Below the pieces are notes generated by a model. That model was not told the DNA's origin and made no database searches. It worked only from the letters and a program-made list of their open reading frames with translations. 64,000 bases of DNA from Ignavibacteriaceae bacterium. GTDB lineage: Bacteria; Bacteroidota; Ignavibacteria; Ignavibacteriales; Ignavibacteriaceae. The position numbers were made by a program, and so were the translations under genes. Positions 28,918 through 38,200 of the stretch are shown here, one piece after another. Location of the stretch: positions 1 to 64,000 of the forward strand of contig JABWCL010000027.1 of NCBI GenBank assembly GCA_013360295.1, read 5' to 3'. Every line of letters starts with the position of its first letter. Within the stretch, counting starts at the first letter, position 1.

Positions 28918-31647
28918 ATGAAATATATTTTAACGCTTGTTATAACCGCTTCCCAGTTATTCGCGCAGGGATTACAACTCTCCGGCAAAATAACTGACGC
29001 GGAAACCAAAGCCCCTCTTGCTTCAGCAAATATTCTCCTTAACAATCCCGACAGCGCTCTTGTTAAAGGCACAACATCTTCGAAAACAGGAACATTTCAC
29101 CTAACTGAATTACGTGCCGGGGTGTATACTCTTCTGATAAAATATATCGGTTACAAGGATTTTACACAGGAAATTGTTTTAAAAAATAATTCAATTGACC
29201 TCGGTACTATCGCGCTTATACCCGGAGTGGTTTCTACTGATGAGGTGACGGTTACAGGAAAGCTTCCGATCGCAACTCAAAGCGGCGATACAACCATCTT
29301 TGACGCGAGATCGTTTAAGGTGAACAAAGACGCGGTTGCGGAAGACCTGCTGAAAAAGATCCCCGGGATACAGGTAGAAGATGGTAAACTGAAAGCACAG
29401 GGGGAAGAGGTGAAGAAAGTTTATGTGGACGGGAAAAACTTTATGGGCGATGACCCGAAGATTGCGGTTAAAAATCTCCCCGCCGACATAATAGACAAAA
29501 TTCAGGTGTTCGATCAGCAGAGCGAGCAGTCTCAGTTTACCGGCTTTAACGACGGGAACACTACAAAAGCCATTAACCTGCAGACGACCTTGCAGGAACA
29601 CAAGGGTATCTTCGGTAAGTTCTTCGCGGGGGGCGGGACAAACGAACGATTTTCTGCCGGCGGAAACTATAACCGCTTTGTTCAGGATCAGAGGCTCAGC
29701 ATTCTGGGACAACTAAACAATACAAATGAACAAAATTTCACCCCAATTGATATGGTTGGAGCTATGGGGATACCGAGTGAGGGGGGAATGAGGGTGGCGA
29801 ATGCGCTAAGTGATTTCTTTCAGGGCGCGCGTACGGGCGATGTAACCACTCAGTCTGCGGGAGTGAACTATAACGACCTCTTCTTTGACGTTATGGAGAC
29901 TGGTGGCAGTTACTTTTTCAATAACACAAAGAGCGATCTTTCATCGTCGCTAAGAAGAAATTTTCTTAATACACTCGAGGGAGTAATATACGATGAAAGC
30001 GGGAACTCTCTTTCCAAAAACCGTAATCACCGAGTAAACGCAACAATAAACTTAAAAACAGACTCCATTAATCAGCTTCGGTTTATTCCCTCTTTTTCTA
30101 CTCAGGAGAACAGCTCTTCTTCGGCCACACGCGGCACTACATACTCCGCCGCAGGGCCGCTGAACTATACAAACAATTCAAGCTCTTCAAATCTGTCTGC
30201 CGCAGGTTTTAACGGCTTACTTCTGTATCGCCGTAAATTTAATACCGCCGGAAGAACTTTCTCATTTTCTCTGAACGGCTCTACGCGTACCAACGGCGGC
30301 ACCAGAAAAAATTATTCTGAATCGGTTTATTATACCACCGTTAGCAGATCTGATACGATTAATCAGTCTGCGGATATTGATAATAAGAGCAACTCCTTGC
30401 AGGGTGATTTGAACTATACCGATCGCTTAGGGAAATCCGTATTTCTGATGGTGACCGGCTCCGCTCTTATTTCGAATGAGAGGAATGATAGAGAGACATT
30501 TAACTACGATCCCTCCTCCGGTTCATTCGCGCTCTTTGATACGCTACTCAGTAATGTTTATGAGAGGAAATATACCAACTACAGCGCGGGTGCTTCCGTA
30601 AACCATCAGACCAGGGATTTTGGAGTTATGGGGAGGCTCACATATAACTATGCAACACTTCTCGGAGGAGGCGTATTCCCTCTTTCATTCAGCGTAAAAA
30701 AGAATTTCTTTTCATTTCAGCCTTCGCTCAATATTAACTTTCGTATCGCGTTTGATAAAAACCTCTCTGTTTCATACCGAACATCCGCAAACGCCCCTTC
30801 GGTAACTCAGCTTCAGAACGTAATTGACAACAGCAATCCGTTGCAGCTCACTACCGGTAACCCCTCATTAAAGCAGGAGTACACCCACAACCTGAGCCTC
30901 CGGTTTTTATCTACAAATTACATCGATGCAAGCTCTTTCTTTTTTATGCTCGGGGCTTCCGCAAGGGAAAACAGGATCGGTACCTCAACAATATTCGCGG
31001 AAAGAGACACATTACTTCCGGACGGGATATTCCTCAACGCAGGCAGCAGGCTTAGCTATCCCGAAAACTATAACGGCTTTCTCTCCCTTATCTCCTTTGC
31101 CAATTACGGAATACCTGTTGACCTGATCAGCTCAACAGTTAATTTCAGCCTTAGAGGAAACTATTCTAACATTCCAGGTACGCTAAACGGGATTTATAAC
31201 ATAGCCAAATCATATAATTACGGCGCCGGTTTATCGCTGAACAGTAATATCAGCCAGGAAATTGACTTCTCTGTATCTACCACAAGCTTTTTCAATTCTA
31301 TCAGGAACAGCACGGGGAACACAAGTAACAGCGATTATTTCTCTCAGAGCACATCGTTCCGATTCTACTGGCTCGCCTTTGAAAGAATTACATTGAGTGC
31401 CGATTTAACACACCGGTACGAGGAGAAACTCGACAAGCCTTCTTCCCTGCTTCTGAACTTCAATGTCGGGGTAAAACTTTTTGAAAACAGGAAGGGTGAA
31501 CTTAAATTTTCGGTTTTTGACGCACTAAATCAAAACAACAATAACAGTAAAACGATTACTGAATCATACGTGCAGGAGTACAGCACGAACCTTATCGGCC
31601 GGTACTACCTTGCAACGTTTGTGTATAACCTTAGTATATTTATGTGA
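28918..31647 (+). CDS. Outer-membrane receptor-like beta-barrel with carboxypeptidase-regulatory domain
   Basis: A 909-residue outer-membrane protein. Signal peptide 'MKYILTLVITASQLFAQ' is followed by a carboxypeptidase-D regulatory-like domain (about 20-95, 'LSGKITDAETKAPLASANI', 'LRAGVYTLLIKYIGY'), a TonB plug-like domain (about 105-220, 'DAVAEDLLKKIPGIQVEDGK', 'KKVYVDGKNFMGDDPK') and a large beta-barrel of the 'outer membrane protein beta-barrel family 3' style up to the end. No TonB box could be pinned down. Members import or export large ligands, or act as non-TonB surface barrels; the substrate is unknown. The lipoprotein gene that follows starts 11 bp after the stop and is likely cotranscribed. 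Confidence 0.85.
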   Translation: MKYILTLVITASQLFAQGLQLSGKITDAETKAPLASANILLNNPDSALVKGTTSSKTGTFHLTELRAGVYTLLIKYIGYKDFTQEIVLKNNSIDLGTIALIPGVVSTDEVTVTGKLPIATQSGDTTIFDARSFKVNKDAVAEDLLKKIPGIQVEDGKLKAQGEEVKKVYVDGKNFMGDDPKIAVKNLPADIIDKIQVFDQQSEQSQFTGFNDGNTTKAINLQTTLQEHKGIFGKFFAGGGTNERFSAGGNYNRFVQDQRLSILGQLNNTNEQNFTPIDMVGAMGIPSEGGMRVANALSDFFQGARTGDVTTQSAGVNYNDLFFDVMETGGSYFFNNTKSDLSSSLRRNFLNTLEGVIYDESGNSLSKNRNHRVNATINLKTDSINQLRFIPSFSTQENSSSSATRGTTYSAAGPLNYTNNSSSSNLSAAGFNGLLLYRRKFNTAGRTFSFSLNGSTRTNGGTRKNYSESVYYTTVSRSDTINQSADIDNKSNSLQGDLNYTDRLGKSVFLMVTGSALISNERNDRETFNYDPSSGSFALFDTLLSNVYERKYTNYSAGASVNHQTRDFGVMGRLTYNYATLLGGGVFPLSFSVKKNFFSFQPSLNINFRIAFDKNLSVSYRTSANAPSVTQLQNVIDNSNPLQLTTGNPSLKQEYTHNLSLRFLSTNYIDASSFFFMLGASARENRIGTSTIFAERDTLLPDGIFLNAGSRLSYPENYNGFLSLISFANYGIPVDLISSTVNFSLRGNYSNIPGTLNGIYNIAKSYNYGAGLSLNSNISQEIDFSVSTTSFFNSIRNSTGNTSNSDYFSQSTSFRFYWLAFERITLSADLTHRYEEKLDKPSSLLLNFNVGVKLFENRKGELKFSVFDALNQNNNNSKTITESYVQEYSTNLIGRYYLATFVYNLSIFM

Positions 31648-31657
31648 AAGCGTAATA

Positions 31658-32431
31658 ATGAATAAATATTTTTTACTGATACTGGCTGCCTCTTTTATTG
31701 TGGCTGGATGTTCATCCGGAATAAAAATAACTTCTCAGCCGCCGGCCGCCGCCGCGGTTATTGACGGGGATGTTTCCGAATGGAGCAATATGACCCAGAT
31801 TAAAAATGAGAACCTCGCGTTTTCATTCAGCAATGATGATAAATTTTTGTACGTAGCAATGGTTACCGGTGACAGGAGAAAAATGATGAGAATAATGGCG
31901 GGGGGCCTGCAGGTATGGCTGGAACCGGATAACACAGCGGAGAAATTTGGAGTACTGTATCCTGAACCGCCTGATCCCGCCGAAATAAGAAAGCAGTTAG
32001 AAGAACGGATGGCACGGGGTGAAGAGCGACGCCCTGACCCGCAGCGATTCAGAAGAGCGCACAACAAGCTGTTTATATTAAATTCCGAGGAAGCGAGGCT
32101 CGAAGAGTTTCCTTCTGATGGCGCCACCTACCAGGCAAGGCTCGAAGCCGACCGCGACCGTCTGGCATACGAGTTGAGGATACCCATCGGAGCGGATATA
32201 AATCCTCCTGCGGGACTCCAAGTAAAACCGGGAGAAAGCATTAAAGTAAGGTTTATTACGGGTGAAATTATGCCCTTTGGCCCCGGCGGAGATATGCCGC
32301 AAATGAGCGGAGGCGAAGGACCTCCAATGGGAGGAGGCCGGCCCGGAATGGGCGGACGCGGCGGTATGGGCGGCAGGCCGGAGATGGAATTCAAACCATT
32401 TGACTTTGAGTTTAATGTAAAACTTAATTAA
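31658..32431 (+). CDS. CBM9-like lipoprotein with glycine/methionine-rich tail
   Basis: A 257-residue lipoprotein. The ATG at 31658 gives a clean lipoprotein signal 'MNKYFLLILAASFIVAGCSS' with lipobox VAGC (C18); an upstream start at 31610 would lie inside the receptor gene. Residues about 25-110 resemble a carbohydrate-binding module family 9 type domain ('AVIDGDVSEWSNM', 'FSNDDKFLYVAMV', 'GLQVWLEPDN'). The stretch about 120-145 is rich in charged residues. The tail (about 215-245) is a run of GGG, PGMGG and GGMGG motifs. The neighbour suggests a surface lipoprotein that works with the barrel just upstream. The ligand is unknown. Confidence 0.78.
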   Translation: MNKYFLLILAASFIVAGCSSGIKITSQPPAAAAVIDGDVSEWSNMTQIKNENLAFSFSNDDKFLYVAMVTGDRRKMMRIMAGGLQVWLEPDNTAEKFGVLYPEPPDPAEIRKQLEERMARGEERRPDPQRFRRAHNKLFILNSEEARLEEFPSDGATYQARLEADRDRLAYELRIPIGADINPPAGLQVKPGESIKVRFITGEIMPFGPGGDMPQMSGGEGPPMGGGRPGMGGRGGMGGRPEMEFKPFDFEFNVKLN

Positions 32432-32890
32432 AATTTTTTAGTTAAGAGTGAAGAGTTAAAAGTTAATACAGAAGTTCTCCTCCCATTTTTATACTTGTCC
32501 CATAGGGGAAAGGCGTTGCACTGTCCCGATGCATCGGGACGAAGTGGGAGGCTGGGCGCCGCGCTGAGTGCCGGAGGATATCGAAGCGAGGGGTTATCGC
32601 AACTAATATTTTCAAATCATCTCTTCCGGTGCCGGCCGTGTTTTCTCTGCGCCTCCGCGTCTCTGCGAGAAACAAGGAGCGTTAGTATCTCATATAATAT
32701 TCAATCCACAAAAAATTAAATAGCCCCCTCATCAGTGCTATCTCTGCGCCTCCGCGTCTCTGCGAGAAACAAAGGGCATTAGTATCTCATATAATATTCA
32801 ATCCACAAAAAATTAAATAGCCCCCTCATCCGTGTTTTCTCTGCGCCTCCGCGTCTCTGCGAGAAACAAAGGGCGTTAGGGTCTCACATA
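32432..32890. other. Repeat-filled intergenic region
   Basis: No gene is credible here. From left to right it holds an AT-rich GTTAAGAG-type block (about 32440-32466), a nested palindrome (CCTCCCA 32479-32485 with TGGGAGG 32545-32551, enclosing the perfect palindrome GTCCCGATGCATCGGGAC at 32523-32540) and a 97-98 bp tandem repeat (32643-32890). Confidence 0.7.
32643..32890. repeat. 97-98 bp tandem repeat, 2.5 copies
   Basis: TCTCTGCGCCTCCGCGTCTC starts at 32643, 32741 and 32838, giving periods of 98 and 97 bp. Each unit continues with GCGAGAAACAA and, in the two full copies, ATTCAATCCACAAAAAATTA and TAGCCCCCTCAT. The third copy is cut short at the end of the deformylase gene. Confidence 0.9.
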
Positions 32891-33496
32891 CTATTTCAGC
32901 CGGTCCAAGTATAATATCCCGTTAATGTGATCTATCTCGTGCTGGAATATTATCGCCGTAAATCCCTCCACCATTTCGATATTCCGGGACTTATCAGGCT
33001 TATCATATTCAAGCAGAATCGCGTAAGAGCGGGTAGTAGTAGTATCCCGTCTGCCGGGAATGGAAAGGCACCCTTCCACCCAGTTAAGTTTTCGCTTTGT
33101 GTACTGTTTTATTTTCGGATTTAAATAAACCTCAAACGGCGTCCCCGGCTTATCATACCTCTGCACCCAGATAACATTTTTAATAACCCCTACCTGTGGC
33201 GCGGCGATACCAACCCCGTCATTAACACTATCCGTAACCGTTGCATACATCCTGTCAATAAGATTCTTCAATACCGGATCATTAGAATCAGGAACAACAT
33301 CACTGCACTGAGTACGGAGTATAAGCGAGTCCTCTGAATTATAAACACTCAGCACCCGCATCGGCGCATTCCCGCCGCCGGACATAATCAACCGCGTTTC
33401 AGATTCAGTAAAGCTACTCTTTTTTTCAATACTCCCCACCCCCGCACAACCGGCGAGGAAAAGAGAGAGAGCCGTGATTAGAAATAATTTTTTCAT
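32891..33496 (-). CDS. def: Peptide deformylase family protein with lipoprotein signal
   Basis: A 201-residue member of the peptide deformylase family, the metal enzymes that remove the formyl group from the starting methionine of new proteins. All three motifs are present: 'GVGIAAPQ' (94-101), 'EGCLS' (141-145; the Cys binds metal) and 'QHEIDH' (185-190; two His and the catalytic Glu). Unusually, the N-terminus 'MKKLFLITALSLFLAGC' is a lipoprotein signal with lipobox LAGC (C17). The enzyme would therefore sit in the periplasm or on a membrane instead of in the cytoplasm, where normal deformylase acts. It may process imported or exported formyl-peptides; this is inference. A housekeeping def gene is expected elsewhere. 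Confidence 0.88.
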   Translation of the reverse strand: MKKLFLITALSLFLAGCAGVGSIEKKSSFTESETRLIMSGGGNAPMRVLSVYNSEDSLILRTQCSDVVPDSNDPVLKNLIDRMYATVTDSVNDGVGIAAPQVGVIKNVIWVQRYDKPGTPFEVYLNPKIKQYTKRKLNWVEGCLSIPGRRDTTTTRSYAILLEYDKPDKSRNIEMVEGFTAIIFQHEIDHINGILYLDRLK

Positions 33497-33522
33497 ACTC
33501 TACACGTTTGAAAATGACATAA

Positions 33523-35046
33523 TCAATTCAAATGCAGCGGGCCATCCGGTCCCAGGGGTATGCCGATGAACATCCAGACTATTAAAAGCGCAAGCCAGAA
33601 CAGACCGAAAATAATTGAGTACGGAAGCATCGTTGAGATGATTGTTCCGATACCAAACTTATCGCTGTATCTCTGCGCGAATGTTACGATCAGCGCGAAG
33701 TAACTCATCATCGGCGTTATCGGGTTGGTAATCGAGTCGCCTATCCGGAATGCCGCTTGCGTGAGAGCGGGGTGATAATCAAGAAGCATAAACATAGGGA
33801 CAAACACCGGCGCCATTATCGCCCACTTCGCTGAAGCGCTTCCCATAAACATATTAATGAAAGCAGAGAGTAATACAAATCCCGCTATAAGAGGTATGCC
33901 CGTCAGTCCGATGCTCTTCAGCCCCAGCGCCCCTTTTACCGCGACAATAATTCCGAGATTACTGTAGTTAAAAAAGTAAACAAACTGCGCCGCGAAGAAC
34001 ACAAGCACTATATATCCGCCAAGCCCGCTCATTGATTTGGTTATGTGGTTAATCAGATCCTTATCGTTCTTTATTGTTTTGACAATGATTCCGTAAACAA
34101 GTCCCGGCACGAGGAAGAAGAGGAGGATCCCGATCACTATTCCTTCAAAGAAAGGGGAATGAAGCACCGACTGATCTTTCGGATTACGGAGAATGCCGTT
34201 CTCGGGAATTATGGTAAGCGCGAGGAGAATAACCACGGCAAACATAGAAACCGCCGCCCACTTAAGGCCTTTCTTTTCGAGCGGTTTAAGTTCTTCGATA
34301 ACAAGCCGTTCAGCGTTCCCTTCATATTTACCCAGCCTCGGTTCAACTATTCTGTCGGTAACGAATGTTCCCAGTATTACAATAAGGATTCCGGATACAA
34401 ACATAAAGTAATAATTCACAACAGGACTAACCACCATATCAGGTATAATTATCTGCGCCGCCGAAGTTGAAAGCCCGGCGAGTATAGGATCCACGGACCC
34501 GATAAGAAAGTTCGATCCAAAACCGCCGCTTACACCGGAGAAGGCAGCGGCAAGCCCGGCGATGGGATGCCTCCCCAGCGCGTGAAATACCATAGCGCCA
34601 AGCGGCACAAGGATAACATAACCGGCTTCGGAAGCTACGTGAGAAAGAACACCCGCGAATACAAGCGACGCGGTTATCAGGCTTTTCGGAGCGCTTAATA
34701 CGAGCGACCTGATCAGTACCCCGAACATTCCGGAACCTTCCGCGACTCCAAGCCCTACCATCACCACAAGCACCAGGCCAAGCGGCGGAAAGCTGATGAA
34801 GTTCTTTACAATATTTGTGTAGATCCACCTGACCCCTTCAAAGCTCAGAAGGTTTCTCGGATGGATTGTTTCATTGGTTATTGGATGGAGTGCGGTGTAA
34901 TCAAAATAATGCGCTATGAAAGAAAGCGCCATTACAAATAGTGCGAGTAAAAGGAATAATATGGCGGGATGCGGCAGCTTGTTCCCGATGATTTCGACCT
35001 GATCCAGCGATCTGGCGAATAAACTTTTCTGGGGCTTTTCTTTCAT
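33523..35046 (-). CDS. AbgT-family transporter
   Basis: A 507-residue inner-membrane protein of the AbgT/MtrF family (p-aminobenzoyl-glutamate transporters, some of which export sulfonamides). The N-terminal motif 'QVEIIGNKLPHPAILFLLLA', a first large periplasmic loop, and the segments 'FISFPPLGLVLVVMVGLGVA' and 'HVASEAGYVILVPLGAMVF' fit the family. A dozen or so hydrophobic stretches are spread over the length, and the family signature 'GSASAKWAIMAPVFVPMFM' is near residue 395. Length matches the family. It lies 26 bp upstream of the deformylase-like gene on the same strand, so the two may be cotranscribed; a link with peptide or folate breakdown products is possible but unproven. Confidence 0.9.
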   Translation of the reverse strand: MKEKPQKSLFARSLDQVEIIGNKLPHPAILFLLLALFVMALSFIAHYFDYTALHPITNETIHPRNLLSFEGVRWIYTNIVKNFISFPPLGLVLVVMVGLGVAEGSGMFGVLIRSLVLSAPKSLITASLVFAGVLSHVASEAGYVILVPLGAMVFHALGRHPIAGLAAAFSGVSGGFGSNFLIGSVDPILAGLSTSAAQIIIPDMVVSPVVNYYFMFVSGILIVILGTFVTDRIVEPRLGKYEGNAERLVIEELKPLEKKGLKWAAVSMFAVVILLALTIIPENGILRNPKDQSVLHSPFFEGIVIGILLFFLVPGLVYGIIVKTIKNDKDLINHITKSMSGLGGYIVLVFFAAQFVYFFNYSNLGIIVAVKGALGLKSIGLTGIPLIAGFVLLSAFINMFMGSASAKWAIMAPVFVPMFMLLDYHPALTQAAFRIGDSITNPITPMMSYFALIVTFAQRYSDKFGIGTIISTMLPYSIIFGLFWLALLIVWMFIGIPLGPDGPLHLN

Positions 35047-35329
35047 ATAGTATTAAGTATGTTGATAATAAAGTGAATTTGCGGCGGGTGAGTTTTACCG
35101 CTTTTAGGTTAATCCTGTCTGTAATTTAATATTTTTTTTCCTGTCTGCCACTATCCTTCCCCGGTATTCCGGCGTTATACATCACAATTAGGCTAATCCG
35201 CCGGCATACGGCCGTAAATCCCCCGTTATAAATCATTCGACTGTTTCTGGATAGCCAAAAGAAAATCAACCGGTAATTTTTATATTAACCGGTCTCAATT
35301 TTTATATTCACAATACCGGAAAAACTATA

Positions 35330-35752
35330 ATGTTAAAATTCATTTTCCTCCTCCTTCTAACCGTATCGGTATCCGGGCAGGAATTATCCTCGGAGAAGGA
35401 GGCGATAAAAAGCGTTCTTTTCAGGCAACTTGAGGATTGGAATAACGGAAATATCGGGGCGTATATGGAGGGTTACTGGCAGAGTGATTCGCTTACTTTC
35501 GTCGGCGGAAAGAACGTCACTTACGGCTGGAAGAATACTCTCGAAAAATATCAGAAAGCTTATCCGGATAAAGAGAAGATGGGAAAACTATCATTCGAAA
35601 TCGTAAGCCTTGAGATCCTTCCCGGCGGATATGCGTATATGATCGGTAAGTGGGCGATAGAAAGAGGAGAGTCCCCGGTATCAGGGTCTTTTACGCTGCT
35701 CTGGAAGAAATTCAGCTCCGGTTGGTTGATAGTATCGGACCATTCTTCGTGA
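35330..35752 (+). CDS. Small secreted SnoaL/DUF4440-like protein
   Basis: A 140-residue protein with signal peptide 'MLKFIFLLLLTVSVSGQ'. The mature part (about 20-140) looks like one NTF2/SnoaL-type domain of the DUF4440 group: 'AIKSVLFRQLEDWNNGNIGA', 'YMEGYWQSDSLTFV', 'YAYMIGKWAI', 'FTLLWKKFSSGWLIVSDHSS'. Proteins of this group are often annotated as ketosteroid-isomerase-like, but the reaction is generally unknown. It stands alone between the AbgT gene (divergent) and a repeat-rich spacer. Confidence 0.78.
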   Translation: MLKFIFLLLLTVSVSGQELSSEKEAIKSVLFRQLEDWNNGNIGAYMEGYWQSDSLTFVGGKNVTYGWKNTLEKYQKAYPDKEKMGKLSFEIVSLEILPGGYAYMIGKWAIERGESPVSGSFTLLWKKFSSGWLIVSDHSS

Positions 35753-35782
35753 GAATAAAAGATTTTTTTGAATTGTAAGTTA

Positions 35783-35905
35783 GAAGGATATCTCAAAGAA
35801 CTTTGAGAAACCTGTTAATGTAGCCTGCATAATTTGCTGTGATGGAACGCAGATTACACAGATGCAACGGATGACCGCAGTTTTGCAAATGTAGGGGAGG
35901 GGAAA
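35783..35905. repeat. Dispersed copy of the 219-bp repeat (partial)
   Basis: AAACCTGT at 35808 followed by CAGATTACACAGATGCAACG and GATGACCGCAGTTTTGCAAA matches the first half of the units at 46405-46850, in the same orientation, about 10.6 kb away. A shorter trace (GAAAAACCTGTAAAAATAG) follows near 36007. Confidence 0.85.
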
Positions 35906-36086
35906 GAAGGGATGACCGCAAATGGTTGAAACCATTCTGCTGCTTTGAGGGGTAAATAAAGTTATGGAGTTATAAATCGCCGGAAAACAAGCCATAGAGA
36001 GTTTTGAAAAACCTGTAAAAATAGTCTTAAAATGAGGGTAAAATTACTGCTGTATTAGCAGTTATTGCAGAGGTTCTACTCTCATC

Positions 36087-36118
36087 TATACTCTTGTCCC
36101 GCAGGGGACAAGAGTATA
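36087..36118. repeat. Perfect 14-bp inverted repeat (CTTGTCCC palindrome)
   Basis: TATACTCTTGTCCC (36087-36100) pairs exactly with GGGACAAGAGTATA (36105-36118) around a 4-nt loop GCAG. A related CTTGTCCC...GGGGA core is found near 248, 32495, 49730 and 49928. It could be a terminator or a REP-like element; no T-run follows. Confidence 0.8.
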
Positions 36119-36176
36119 ATGGGAGGTAAGAAGAGAGACGCATACGAGTCGCCTTTACAAATCTTATTTACTGCAT

Positions 36177-36641
36177 TTATTTTGTGAGATATTCCTTGTA
36201 GGTGTCGAGAGCGTGGAAGTATGCTAATGTTTTGTCTTGAGATATAAGTAATATTTTAGCCTCGTGCTCGTCACCGCGGGAGTGAACATCATATATACTA
36301 TAGATTGGCCAATAATGCTGCGATTTGGTTTTGTCTCTTCTGAATTTAATTGGCTTGCCTGTAAATGTTTTCATTCCTGTATAACCAAGCAGTTCAAAAA
36401 ATTTGTATAACTTGTCATAGTCCTGGTCAATTACATCGAATCCTTCTTTGGGATGAAGACCGTGTAATGCATAACGCGGATTTGTATCAAGTGGATCCTT
36501 GGTCGCGGGCTTCCCTTCTATTTCGAGTTCATAGGGGAAATCTTCGAGAGTGTAGAACAATCGCAGTTCAAAAATCACGCGGTTGACGGATTGTTTGCAA
36601 TTTCTGATGGGGTCATCTTCAAAACTGATTTTACGGTCCAT
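36177..36641 (-). CDS. Hypothetical protein at the end of the restriction island
   Basis: A 154-residue, highly charged, soluble protein that I do not recognise. Notable stretches are 'FEDDPIRNCKQSVNRVIFEL', 'YALHGLHPKEGFDVIDQDYD' and 'HYWPIYSIYDVHSRGDEHEA'. No signal peptide, membrane segment or catalytic motif is visible. It is 168 bp downstream of the KAP NTPase gene on the same strand, so it may belong to the restriction island or have its own promoter. Base composition is similar to the island genes. Confidence 0.65.
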   Translation of the reverse strand: MDRKISFEDDPIRNCKQSVNRVIFELRLFYTLEDFPYELEIEGKPATKDPLDTNPRYALHGLHPKEGFDVIDQDYDKLYKFFELLGYTGMKTFTGKPIKFRRDKTKSQHYWPIYSIYDVHSRGDEHEAKILLISQDKTLAYFHALDTYKEYLTK

Positions 36642-36809
36642 AATGTTTAGCTCCAGTTAATTGTTTTTGAATTATGTTAGAATGAAATTATACATCTAAT
36701 CTATATCACAAAAATAAAGAATATGCCGTCCCGATGGGACTGTTTAAAACATAGCGCATTTGTGTTACTATAATATTGACCTGCTGAAACTTTTATTCTC
36801 AAACAGATA

Positions 36810-38183
36810 TTATATTTTGGGAAACATTGTATAAGAATTATACAGCATACGAAATTGGTATTCGTTAAATATTAAAGAGCCAGATTTCGCATAATTCTCC
36901 CACTCTTTCATAAAGCTATTAATCCATAAATAGTTCTTGATTTCACTCTCGAGTATTGTATTAATATCGAACGAAGGTATAATTGCGAAGAAAGGGAATA
37001 AACTGTGCTGATATAGATCTTGTACATAGTCTGTTTCCTTAACATTAGCCAGAGCCTTGTGGATATAGCTTACCATATTCGCTGAAATAACCACGATATT
37101 TAAATTTTTAGGTTCTATTAATTCGAATAACTCCGGATTTTTGAGTTGGATTATTCCTACAAAATAGGTATAAATAAAGAGTTTACGTTCTTTCAATAGT
37201 ATAGGTATGGTTTTGAAAGTACTAAGCATAGATTGGATTATATGTTGTTGATCACGATATGAGAGATTAAAAGAAGTGATTAATATTTCAAAATGTTTTT
37301 CCCAATATTGCATCTCTCCAATGGCAGATATTGATTTACCGTCAAATATGTCGATAAGATTAAATATCGTTTTAAAGTATGCCCCCGCATTTTCGCTCCG
37401 GATTTGAAATTCATAGTCAATAATACGGAGAAGGTATTCATCCGCATTAAGCTCGGGGCCATAGAGATAGCGCATGGAACTTCTGAGTTGGCGCTTATCG
37501 TAAGATATTAAGAATATGATGTTTTCAACTGAAAGAATGTGCTTTATTCTTTCGAGGTATGCGAGCGAATAAGATGGTAAGCAGCGATCTAATTCATCAA
37601 TAATAAACAAGAGTGGAGATTTTTGAGACTCAGCGATCTTTTTTGCCAGCTGACCGAGTATAAGCTGAAATTTGTCTAAAAGATTTTCGTAAGTTTTGTA
37701 GTCGGCAATAAGAGGTAATATTTTATCACTACTATCTTTATTGATTTTTTCTAATTCATCTTCAACCGCCTTCAAATCCACGATACCAGAGGTAACATAA
37801 GAAGCCGCATTATAAACGACATTTTTTAACAGTATTGCTGAAGTTTGTTTGAAACTTTCTAAAGTTGGTTCACCAAGCGATTCAAGCTGGGGGTGTTGCA
37901 ATAATTGTGCTAAGAGAGGTATAAGGGGATCCTTGTAAAAATCATTTTTCCATGCATTCACATAGATCACTGATTTTTCTTTTGTTTCAAGATAATTCTT
38001 TAACATTAAAAGAAATGTTGTTTTCCCAGTACCCCAATTTCCTGCCAAACCAAGCGTAATTGGACGACTAATATTCTTTGATATAAATGTATCGTAAAAT
38101 TTTACACAATCCTCTCCGAATTTGAGAGCATCATACTGAAAAGGATTATCTCTGGGAATTGTTATATCTTTTATAAAAGACAT
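36810..38183 (-). CDS. KAP-family P-loop NTPase
   Basis: A 457-residue NTPase. The Walker A motif 'GNWGTGKTT' (G48, G53, K54, T55) and Walker B 'LLFIIDELDR' (D196, E197) match the KAP family (named after Kidins220/ARMS and PifA), which in bacteria is repeatedly linked with phage exclusion and defence islands. A weakly hydrophobic stretch lies near 120-140 between the Walker motifs, where KAP proteins often have membrane helices; here it does not look like a strong membrane segment. The gene is 17 bp downstream of a 58-residue ORF and follows hsdR and the DUF45 protease in the same direction. An accessory defence role is inferred from this context. Confidence 0.85.
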   Translation of the reverse strand: MSFIKDITIPRDNPFQYDALKFGEDCVKFYDTFISKNISRPITLGLAGNWGTGKTTFLLMLKNYLETKEKSVIYVNAWKNDFYKDPLIPLLAQLLQHPQLESLGEPTLESFKQTSAILLKNVVYNAASYVTSGIVDLKAVEDELEKINKDSSDKILPLIADYKTYENLLDKFQLILGQLAKKIAESQKSPLLFIIDELDRCLPSYSLAYLERIKHILSVENIIFLISYDKRQLRSSMRYLYGPELNADEYLLRIIDYEFQIRSENAGAYFKTIFNLIDIFDGKSISAIGEMQYWEKHFEILITSFNLSYRDQQHIIQSMLSTFKTIPILLKERKLFIYTYFVGIIQLKNPELFELIEPKNLNIVVISANMVSYIHKALANVKETDYVQDLYQHSLFPFFAIIPSFDINTILESEIKNYLWINSFMKEWENYAKSGSLIFNEYQFRMLYNSYTMFPKI

Positions 38184-38200
38184 GATTTTACTTTTCTATC

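Larger units (their letters stand above)
35753..36176. other. Intergenic region with dispersed repeat and strong hairpin
   Basis: No gene. It holds one copy of the ~120 bp repeat also found twice in tandem at 46405-46850 (here about 35783-35905) and a 14-bp perfect inverted repeat at 36087-36118. Confidence 0.7.
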
